Both the position numbers and the translations under genes were made by a program. Below are positions 55,775 to 64,000 of a stretch of 64,000 nt of DNA, piece by piece (position 1 is the first letter of the stretch; the number at the start of each line of letters is the position of its first letter). Origin of the DNA: Elymus sibiricus (taxonomy: Eukaryota > Streptophyta > Magnoliopsida > Poales > Poaceae). Under the pieces are notes generated by a model, which ran no database searches, was not told where the DNA came from, and saw only the letters and a list, made by a program, of their open reading frames with translations. Location: NCBI GenBank assembly GCA_039707655.1, contig CM077663.1:437861830-437925829 (forward strand), given 5' to 3'.

Positions 55775-56545
55775 CGGAAGGATTTTGGACTTAGGCGAAA
55801 ACTGGTTCACAGCTAAGTTTTCGAGTGAATGGAATACTATCCACTCGGAAAAGTTTTTAACTTAAGCAAAAACTGGTTCACAGCTAAACCTCCGAGTGTG
55901 AGGATCGCTCTTCACTCGGAGAAGTTTTGAACTTGGACGAAGACTTGTTCGCAGCTAAGTTTCCGAGTGAATGGAATGCTATCCACTCGGAAGGGTTTTT
56001 AACTTAGGCGAAAATTGGTTCGCAGCTAAGCCCCCGAGTGTGAGGACCACTCTTCACTCGGAGAAGTTTTGAACTTAGACGAAGACTGGTTCGCAGCTAA
56101 GTTTCCGAGCGAATGGAATACTATCCACTCGGAAGGGTTTTTAACTTAGGCGAAAACTGGTTCGCAGCTAAGCCCCCGAGTGAGAGGATTGCTCATCACT
56201 CGGAGAAGTTTTGAACTTAGACGAAGACTGGTTCGCACCTAAGTTTCCGAGTGAATGGAATACTATCCACTCGGAAGGGTTTTTTAACTTAGGCGAAAAC
56301 CGGTTCGCAGCTAAGCCCCCGAGTGAGAGGATCGCTCGTCACTCGGAGAAGTTTTGAACTTAGGCGAAGACTGGTTCGCAGCTAAGTTTCCGAGTGTACA
56401 GAATGCTATACACTCGGAAGGGTTTTTTAACTTAGGCGAAATCTGGTTTGCAGCTAAGCCCCCGAGTGAGAGGATCGCTCTTCACTCGGAGAAGTTTTTT
56501 AACTTAGGCGAAAATTGATTTGCAACTAAGCTCCCGAGTGAGAGG
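55775..56545 (+). repeat. 70-bp tandem array with 140-bp higher-order unit
   Basis: The word cactcgga recurs with about 70-bp spacing (near 55843, 55913, 55983, 56053, 56123, 56193, 56263 and 56341, then 56411 and 56483). Two monomer types alternate: one with gggtttttaacttaggcg and aagcccccgag, the other with gaagttttgaacttagacg and aagtttccgag. About ten to eleven monomers lie between the ends of the two convergent genes of G. Confidence 0.9.
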
Positions 56546-56676
56546 ATTGCTCATCATTTGGAATAATTTTTTGAATGTGAAATTGTGCGATCGGAATCGA
56601 TAATAGACTGCGGAAGTCTTAACTTAACAAACGACATTGTCTGGAGTACTCTTATTACATCAAAACAACTCAGTCA

Positions 56677-58435
56677 TCAAGTATAAAAGCGTCGAAGCAA
56701 ATCCGCGTTCCAGGCACGCGGCTCGTCTATATTCTTCTTGAGGTTGAAGAGCTGGTAGGCCCCATTGTTCAGCACTTTGGTGACGACGAATGGGCCTTCC
56801 CACGCCGGGGCCAATTTGTGGGGTCGCTGCTGATCCACTCGGAGCACAAGATCACCTTCATGGAACGACCGACTCTTGACATGCCTCGCATGGAAGCGGC
56901 GCAGATCTTGCTGATATACAGTCGATCGAATCAGAGCCATCTCGCGTTCTTCTTCGAGGAGATCAACACCGTCTTGTCATGCTTGCTCAGCTTCAGCTTC
57001 AGAGTATAGGTCTACCCGGGGAGAATTGTGAAGGACGTCGCTTGGCAAAACGGCTTCGGCTCCATACACCAAGAAGAAAGGAGTGCGCCCAGTCGACCGG
57101 TTAGGAGTCGTCCTCAAGCCCCCACAGAACAGACGGCAATTCAGTGACCCAAGCTCCTGCTGCATGATCGAGATCTTGCATGAGTCGAGGCTTCAGCCCT
57201 TGAAGGATAAGGCCGTTCGCTCGCTCAGCTTGACCGTTAGACTGGGGGTGCGTAACGGATGCGTAATCCACCCGAGCGCCTTGAGAGGAGCAAAAGTGTC
57301 TGAACTCTTCCGAGTCAAAGTTTGAGCCATTGTCTGTAATGATACTGTGGGGAACTCCATACCGGAAAGTTATCTCTTTCATGAATTTGATAGCAGTTCA
57401 AGCGTTCAGCTTCTTGATGGGTTTGGCTTCAATCCACTTAGTGAATTTGTCGACTGCTACAAGCAAGTGAGTGAATCCACTCTGTCCTATTCGAAGGGGA
57501 CCAACCATATCCAAACCCCATACTGCAAACGGCCAGATAAGTGGAATAGTTTTCAAGGCAGACGCAGGTTTGTGTGACAGATTCGAATAGACTTGGCATC
57601 CTTCACAGTGATCAACAATCTCTTTAGCCATCTCATTGGCGCGCGGCCAGAAGAAACCAGCTCGGTATGCTTTGGCAACAATTGTCCTAGAGGACGCATG
57701 ATGACCACAAGTTCCCGAGTGAATCTCCTCCAAAATCAGTTGACCTTCTTCAGGTGAAATACGCCGCTAAATCACGCCAGTTACGCTTTCTCTGTAGAGT
57801 TGTCCATCCATAACAGTAAAGGCCTTGGATCTGCGGACTATCTGTCGAGCTTCATCTTCATCATCTGGGAGTTCTCGCCTCATAATGTATGCAATATAAG
57901 GTGTTGTCCAATCGGGCGTGATCACCAGAATCTCCATGACCAGATCTATGACCGCTGGTATGTCGACTTTAGTCGGATCAGAGGCGCTCTTTGCTTGCGG
58001 GGGCTCTTCAGTGAAGGGATCTTCCTGTACCGAAGGAGAATGTAGGTGCTCGAGAAACACGTTGCTGGGGACAGGTTTCCGGGTGGATCCAATCTTTGCT
58101 AGCTCATCAGCTGCCTGATTTTTCACTCGGGGAACATGATGGAGTTCCAAACCTTCAAACTTCTTCTCAAGCTTCCTTACTGCGTTGCAGTATCCAGTCA
58201 TAGCAGGGTTCCTGACATCCCACTCTTTCATCACTTGATTGACCACCAAATCAGAGTCGCCGTATACCATCAGGCTCCGGACGCCGAGTGAGATGGCCAT
58301 ACGCACCCCGTACAGGAGTGCTTCATATTCGGCTTCATTATTGGAGGAATCAAAGTGAATCTGCAGGACATAGCTGAGTTTGTCGCCTTTTGGGTACACC
58401 AATACTACACCAGCACCAGACCCATTCAGCATCTT
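56677..58435 (-). pseudogene. Element G pol, 3' part: second RNase H and integrase
   Basis: The minus-strand reading continues from RT with a second RNase H-like domain (GSGAGVVLVYPKGD, NNEAEYEALLYGVRM, GDSDLVVNQ, NQAADELAKIG). An integrase zinc region (GHHASSRTIV ... CEGCQVY) and catalytic core (VWGLDMVGPL, SIITDNGSNFDSEE, THPQSNGQAERANGL) follow. The C-terminal part (WEGPFVVTKVLNNGAYQL) ends at 56677. It is broken by stops near 58434, 57766, 57395 and 56974 and by one extra G in a G run near 57119-57123 that shifts the frame after SVLWGL. Where element D has the same site intact it shows Ser at the first, Gln at the second and Arg at the last. Integrase would insert the cDNA; this copy cannot make it. 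Confidence 0.85.
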
Positions 58436-59890
58436 TTAGCCGTCAAAGAACATGGTCCAGTGTGCCGAGTGAATTTGGATTGGCTGCTGCTGTTCAATCC
58501 ACTCGGCCAGGAAATCAGCAAGAGCTTGAGACTTGATTGCCTTTTTCGCTTCAAACTTGATATCAAAATAAAGGAGCTCAATAGCCCATTTAGCCACTCG
58601 ACCAGTCACGTCTTGATTGTTGAGAATCTCAGACAACGGAGTATCACTGACGACTGAAATTGAGTGATCCTGGAAGTAGTGTGCCACCTTCTTCGCTGAC
58701 AGATATATACCATATACAAGCTTCTGGTAATGTGGATACCTTTGCTTTGAAGGAGTCAACACTTCAGAAATGTAATAAACAGGACGCTGGACCTTGTAAG
58801 CTTTGCCTTCCTCTTCCTGCTCGACAGTGAGAACTGTACTGACGACCTGATTAGTGGCCGCAATGTACAGGAGCAAGGGCTCTTTGCTGTGCGGAGCAGC
58901 AATCACCGGCTGGGTGGAAAGCAAAGCTTTGAGCCCAACAAACGCTGCTTCAGCTTCTGGAGTCCACTCGAATGTATCAGACTTCTTCATCAGTCGGTAT
59001 AAAGGCAATGCCTTCTCACCGAGACGAGAAATGAATCGACTCAACGCTGCTAGGCAACCTGTGAGCTTCTGGACATTGTGCACACGCTCAGGGCTTTTCA
59101 TTCGGGTGATAGCACTGATCTTTTCAGGATTGACGTCGATTCCTCGTTCGGAAACGAGAAAACCGAGTAACTTGCCACCAGGAACACCGAAAGTGCAGTT
59201 AGTTGGGTTTAACTTGATATCGTATCTCCTCAAGTTGGCGAATGTCTCAGCCAAGTCAGACAACAGGTCGGAACCTTTGCGAGACTTGACGACAATATCA
59301 TCCATGTACGCTTCGACATTCCGAGGGATCTGATCAAGCAAACATTTTTGAATCATGTGCATGAAAGTAGCGCCAGCATTTTTCAAACCAAAAGGCATGG
59401 TGATGTAACAAAAACACCCGAAAGGGGTGATGAAGGCTGTCTTTATTTCATATGGACCAAACAGACGGATCTGATGGTAGCCAGAGTAAGCATCAAGAAA
59501 AGATAAACGCTCGCACCCCGCAGTTGAGTCGACAATCTGATCAATGCAGGGGAGCGGAAAATGGTCTTTCGGGCAGACCCGATTGATATGCTTGAAGTCA
59601 ATACACATGTGGAGTGACTTGTCCTTCTTAGGGACCATGACGACGTTCGATAACCACTCGGAGTGGTAAATCTCACGTATAAACTTAGCCGCCAAGAGAC
59701 GAGCCACCTCCTCACCGATTGCTTTCCGTTTCTCTGCTGCTGACCGACGCAAGTGCTCCTTCACAGGCTTGGCCTTCGGGTCGACTCTCAATCTGTGCTC
59801 AACCAGTTCCCTGGGTACACCCGGCATGTCAGCAGGCTTCCATGCGAAGATGTCTCAGTTCTCACGGAGGAACTGGATGAGCTCGGCTTC
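58436..59890 (-). pseudogene. Element G reverse transcriptase and first RNase H
   Basis: Open from 59827 to 58436 for about 460 residues, after a stop near 59855 that replaces the Trp seen in element D (ENWDIFAW). RT blocks are WLSNVVMVPKKDKSLHMCID, FLDAYSGYHQI, MPFGLKNAGATFMHM and AYMDDIVVKSR (catalytic aspartates), LNPTNCTFGVPGGKLLGFLV, then RNase H with STVLTVEQEE, SVVSDTPLSEILNNQ and VAKWAIELL. This is the best-preserved piece of G and belongs to the same clade as D. The enzyme would copy the element RNA in virus-like particles. Confidence 0.88.
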
Positions 59891-60580
59891 CTATTTGCTG
59901 TCGAGTGTCGTTGAGATGTTGGTCGGGGCAGCATTAGGATCTGTCGGGTGAATGTGCACTTGTTTCACTTCGCCTGGCAACTGGAAAGCTGACTCGGAGG
60001 CAGGCTTCTTGGCACGTAGCAGGTCGGCAGGATCAGCACTCTTCTTGTACTCTTCCAATTCGACCACAGCCATCTGATGATCGGCGATTTTGGAGCCCTG
60101 CTGAAGGCACTCCTCAGCCCTCTGTCGATTGCCAGTGACTGTGATCACACCCTTGGGCCCGGACATCTTCAGCTTGAGATACACGTAACATGGACGGGCC
60201 ATGAAACGAGCATAAGCCGGACGGCCAAGGATGGCATGATACGCGCTCTGAAAGTCTACAACTTCAAAAGTCAATTTCTCTTTTCTAAAATTCTTGTCTG
60301 TGCCGAATACCACATCCAATGCTATCTGGCCGAGTGACTTGGCCTTCTTCCCAGGGATGACTGCGTGGAACTGCATGTTGCTTTCACTGAGTCGGGACAT
60401 CGGAATGCCGATCCCCTTTAGGGTATCCGCATACAAAATGTTCAAACCACTCCCTCCATCCATCAAAACCTTGCGGAGTCGAGTGCCTCCCACAACCGGG
60501 TCCACCACCAGCGCTTGCCGACCAGGGGTGGCGATATGAGCTGGGTGATCTGACTGGTCGAATGTGATAGCAGTCTGAGA
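59891..60580 (-). pseudogene. Element G protease region
   Basis: A minus-strand frame from about 60580 to a stop at 59891. Retroviral-type aspartic protease is indicated by VLMDGGSGLNILYADTL, with D-G-G in place of the common D-S/T-G, as in element D. AYHAILGRPAYARF and YLKLKMSGPKGVITVTG follow, matching the same positions in A and D. A stop near 60580 separates it from gag where a Trp is expected (TGA for TGG). Confidence 0.8.
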
Positions 60581-62791
60581 TCACTTGAGGTACGTGGGGG
60601 TAGCAGGAACAGCCATGTTGACTTCTCTGTTGATAACTTTCAGTCGACTCTTGCTCTCAACATCAGCAAAAATCAACAGAGTGGCATTGACCTCAGGGAA
60701 CCCTACTTTGTCTTCTTCATCCTCCTTTTCAGGATCTTTTTCACTCGACTGACTTTCCTTGAACTGCTGGATCAGCAAACGGCACTGTCGAGTGGTATGC
60801 TTCGGCAATATCAAATTGCCCTCTTCATCTTTCTTCGTGTGGATTGCACACGGTAAATCCATAACATCTGTACCCGACTGATTCTTTGACTTCTTGGGGA
60901 TAAACTTAGCTTTAGATTTTCCTTTGTTTTTGCCTTGTGCCGCCAGAGCGGCCGCTTTTGTCTGGGCAGGAGCATCAGCTTTGCGCTTCTGCTTCCGACT
61001 GGAATTGCCACCACCGGTGTCGTTGTCGACTACTTTTCCTTTGCCGCTACGGAGGCGGTCTTCTTCTTCGCCATTAGCGTACCGAGTGGCAATCTCCATC
61101 ATTTTACTCAGGGAAATGTCACCTGTCCGCCCAAACTTCAGGTAAAGCTCTCTGTACTTCACACCGGCCTTGAAAGCACAAACAGTCTGATGCTCGGAAA
61201 CATTCTCCACTGTGTGATCCAAAGTGGACCAACGATGTATGTAATCTCTCAAAGACTCATTGGGCTTCTGAACACAATGCTGCAAATCAATCAAACCCGC
61301 AGGACGCTTGCAAGTACCCTCGAAGGTACTGATGAACACTCGGGCAAGATCCTCCTAGCAATAGATGCTAGAAGGAGCCAAGCGATTCAACCACGCCCGG
61401 GCCGAACCATCCAACATCAAGGACAAATGCTTCATGGCTACGTTGTCATTTCCACCACCAATCTGCACAGCCACTCGGTAATCATCTAACCATGTTTCAG
61501 GCTTCGACTCGCCGGAGAACTTGCTTATTCCAGCCGCCAACCTGAAGTTTGGGGGAATCTCCGCAGAGCGAATGGCTCTACTGAAACACTCGGGACCAGA
61601 AACAATGGTACCACTTCCACTCGGATAGTCTCTGTCATTACCATCTCTGTGGGCTCTGCCTCTGTCGATCCGCCTTTGGGCAAGGACATTCCTTGCATCG
61701 AACCCAGGATTCCGCTCATCGCCGAACGGGCGCCTATCGTCATAGTGCCGGGGCACATGCGATCCACTCCGCGGAGGAGTAAGCACTCGACGGCGGTCAT
61801 CACGGTGATAACGAGGAGCAAAATTGTCTCGCCCCTGATCTTGGTACTGATCTTCATGGTAACCTCCTCCTCTGTGATGCAGAGGTGACCCCGGCCTATG
61901 CGCCGACTGAACTGTGTCTGCCCTGGGCGAGTTACTATGCAACCTGTTGCGCGACTGAGAAAGAGCCGAATTCTGCTGCTGCGCTGCATCTAGCAACGCT
62001 CGGATCTGCTGCAATCCCCTCCCAGCCTCCGAACGTGACGGATGAATGGAATCTGCTATCTTCGCAGCCGCTGCAACATTCAGAATTGGAGTACAGAACA
62101 CCTTCACATTGTTATGAGAACCAGTCGGAAACCGCTGTCGCTGACGTCGACTGGAAACAAGGGGATGCTGGCGGGCACGCTCGTCGAGCACCTCCTGCAT
62201 CTCTTTGAGTCGAAGGCGAGTGGCCTCCATGGCCTGAGCCTGAGCAGTCGCACCGATGATAGGAGTATGGAGGATATCCTCATCTCGGCGGTGTTGTTCA
62301 TTCGACGGTCCTCCAGCTTCGCGCCTGTTGCGATTGAAGCCGGGTGGCGGGCTCTGATGAGAGCCAGCCATGAGAACCTCCGCCGCAGGATCGCAGCTCT
62401 CGCACTCGGAAGGAACGTCAGATGGATCCGACGCCGAGTCGAACACGCCGTGAAGTGATTCGGCGGGCTCGATAGCCGCAATCTGCGGAGACGAAACTTG
62501 GCGAGCCGCCGCATGCCTAACCCAGCGCTGGAGCCGCGAACGACCAGATCGCTTGCGGCGACGACCAGCGGGGAGGACTGACATGTACGGAGTCGACGGC
62601 TGTAGAAGAAGAACACCGCAGGAGCTCGCAGAGAAGTGCGTCGCCCCGCGGATCGGGAGCGCCTCAACATCTAGAGGCGCTTCCTGGAGCCATGCCGAGT
62701 CGTCGGCGATGAAGGTGAGCGCTCCGAGACGGATGTCATGGCCCAGGAACAAATCACTGCCGGAAGACATGACGAAGGAGAAAAAATGCAT
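60581..62791 (-). pseudogene. Element G gag
   Basis: The first ATG inside the leader is at 62791, with a second at 62770 (MSSGSDLFLGHDIRLGALTF); either could start. The block HDIRLGALTF resembles IRFGxLEF at the gag start of A and D. A long Arg/Asp-rich linker (DERNPGFDARNVLAQRRIDR) leads to the gag core (FSGESKPETWLDDYRVAVQI, MLDGSARAWLNRL), cut by a TAG at 61355 in place of Trp. The C-terminal half continues (LRDYIHRWSTLDHTVENVSE, then a Lys-rich stretch). It ends with the knuckle variant C-x2-H-x13-H-x4-C (CAIH ... QC, 60777-60856). Confidence 0.82.
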
Positions 62792-62821
62792 CCTCGCCGG
62801 AAGTCGCTTAGACGCCTGCCC

Positions 62822-62838
62822 CACGGTGGGCGCCAACT
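62822..62838 (-). other. Candidate primer-binding site of element G
   Basis: Minus strand TTGGCGCCCACCGTGGG lies just inside the 5' LTR. This TGGCGCCCACCGTGGGG leader is common in plant gypsy elements; I do not assign the tRNA with certainty. Confidence 0.6.
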
Positions 62839-62842
62839 TTCG

Positions 62843-63409
62843 TGGGAACGAGCCGGACAGTAGAAGATAGGGGTACGAAGGGAGAGGGCAGAGTCCTAGC
62901 TATGGCGAGGATGTACACACAGATGTACGAGTTCAGGCCCCTCTCGTGGAGGTAACAGCCCTACGTCTCGGTGCTCAGGAGCTTTTCTGTCGTGTGGAAT
63001 ATAGAAGTTACAGGGTGCGAACCCCTGTGCCAGAGGGGAGGGGCGGCTTATATAGAGTGCGCTGCCCCTCATAATGTCCGGCACCTAAGGGTCCGATCGT
63101 GGTTATAAAGGTGAACGTTACTGGTAACGTATGTAATAAATGTTACTTATGATCTAGACAAACGCCTGCCCGTTGGCCTCCCTGGGGTGGCTTCTGATCT
63201 TCTTCGGTCGACTGTCTTCTGATTCTTCCGAGTGAAAGATAACCGTCGAGTGAAAGGTAATCTCCGAGTGGATATTGTCGAGTGACTTGTATGTCTTGGT
63301 GATTTCAGTCGGAGACTTCCTTGTAGTCCTTAAGCTTTCTGGGGCAGTGTCCTTAGGTAGGGTATGTAGGTCAGGCCTATGACCCTACCCTAGGTACATA
63401 TCCCCATCA
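62843..63409 (-). repeat. 5' LTR of element G
   Basis: About 567 bp, minus-strand TGATGGGGATATG to TTCCCA. A TATATAAG box (minus) lies at 63047-63054. The words gtcgagtga and ccgagtg, frequent across G, are dense here. The inner border is set by the primer site and could be off by a few bases. No partner LTR is in the window. Confidence 0.75.
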
Positions 63410-64000
63410 GACATGATTTTGCCTTCAAAGATCTCGGTCAACTTCACTATTTTTTGGGCCTGGAAGTTACTCATACTACTGCTGGTCTCTCACTCACTCA
63501 GAAAAAATATTCCTTGGATCTCCTTCGACGTGCTGGAATGCTGAAGTGTAAGCCTGTCTCTACACCCATGACTGTGACTGAGAAGCTTTCTGCTGACGAT
63601 GGTGTGCTTCTTACTCCTAATGATGCTACAGAGTATCGCAGTATTGTTGGTGGTCTACAGTACCTCACTATCACTCGACCAGATCTTTCCTTCGCAGTTA
63701 ACCGTGTCTGCCAGTATCTTCATGCGCCTCGTGACAAACACTGGTCTGCAGTTAAGCGCATTCTGCGTTACGTTCGTCTCACTGTCTCTTTTGGTTTGCA
63801 CCTTCGGAATGCTTCCTCTATGGTGTTGTCTGCCTTCTCTGATGCGGACTGGGCAGGGTGTCCGGATGATAGGCGATCCACGGGAGGATATGCTATGTTC
63901 CTTGGTCCAAATTTGATCGCCTGGAATGCTCGAAAGCAAGCCACGGTTTCTCGAAGTAGTACAGAAGTTGAGTACAAAGCTGTCGCCAATGCCACTGCTG
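63410..64000 (+). CDS. Element H: copia RT (C-terminal part) and RNase H, running off the window
   Basis: A plus-strand frame open from 63412 to the window end (196 codons, no stop), with no start because it is internal to a polyprotein. It reads [56 protein letters not shown] and [12 protein letters not shown], then the RNase H blocks [20 protein letters not shown] and [20 protein letters not shown]. This is the standard end of a Ty1/copia RVT_2 domain followed by RNase H. The upstream half of RT is not next to it: element G abuts it at 63409, and no copia sequence is found left of G, so the 5' part was lost or lies elsewhere. The open frame suggests a fairly recent element. Confidence 0.85.

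Larger units (their letters stand above)
51365..63409 (-). mobile_element. Element G: decayed gypsy retrotransposon with antisense gene, 3' LTR missing
   Basis: On the minus strand: 5' LTR (62843-63409), primer site, gag, protease, RT, RNase H, second RNase H, integrase (stop at 56677), a tandem array, then a convergent plus-strand antisense gene (51659-55581). The layout matches element D, but LTR and proteins are clearly another family. No second LTR copy is found in the window, so the left end is truncated; the exact border is uncertain. At least eight in-frame stops and one frame change in pol show it is old. Confidence 0.85.

Noticed and set aside
1..64000. CRISPR arrays, phage, plasmid or bacterial operon signals
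   Set aside because: None found. Repeats are LTRs, minisatellites or retroelement arrays, and genes show plant introns.

Overview
The window is nuclear DNA of a grass of the wheat tribe (Triticeae: wheat, goatgrass, rye, barley). The evidence is the LTR retrotransposon families present, the CG-rich coding style, plant GT-AG introns, a Stowaway MITE and an Au-SINE-like tail. No rRNA, tRNA, CRISPR or prokaryotic gene was seen. About nine tenths is retrotransposon; one ordinary nuclear gene is visible. Family names (Fatima-like, Sabrina/WHAM-like, BARE/Angela-like) are from memory and unchecked. I label the elements A to H.

29-44557 is a nested stack that closes base by base. Element A (gypsy, minus strand, 29-44557, target duplication GAGGT) carries insertions B (1546-8457), C (13177-40722, duplication GGCCT) and a solo copia LTR F in its 5' LTR (42209-44339, duplication ACCAG). 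C is split by D (21133-40373, GTGGG), and D is split inside its gag by E (31012-39816, ATTCC). LTR divergence counted by eye falls in nesting order: A about 6%, C about 2-3%, D about 1.9%, E about 1.5%. Only B lacks a matching duplication.

44563-49741 is AT-rich DNA with degenerate repeats and no recognisable gene. 49742-50947 is a three-exon gene for a 160-residue protein with a mitochondrial-type leader, a basic helical middle and one membrane helix. Its first intron holds a Stowaway MITE and a 5'-truncated SINE with a 16-bp duplication.

About 51365-63409 is element G, a decayed gypsy on the minus strand with a 5' LTR and no 3' LTR. From 63410 the window runs into an open copia RT/RNase H frame (H) on the plus strand.

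The most interesting system is an extra multi-exon gene inside gypsy elements A, D and G. It lies on the strand opposite gag-pol, between pol and the 3' LTR. It encodes a Transposase_28-type domain, basic and acidic linkers, coiled coils and a helical C-terminal domain, with plant-type introns. A keeps gag, protease and this antisense gene but has no reverse transcriptase or integrase, as expected of an element mobilised in trans by a D-like partner. Other notable items are a CHHC zinc-knuckle variant in gag, a 70/140-bp array between the convergent genes of G, an odd zinc-knuckle protein in the gag position of C, repeated polypurine-tract-like motifs in B and C, and element E, which is almost all LTR.
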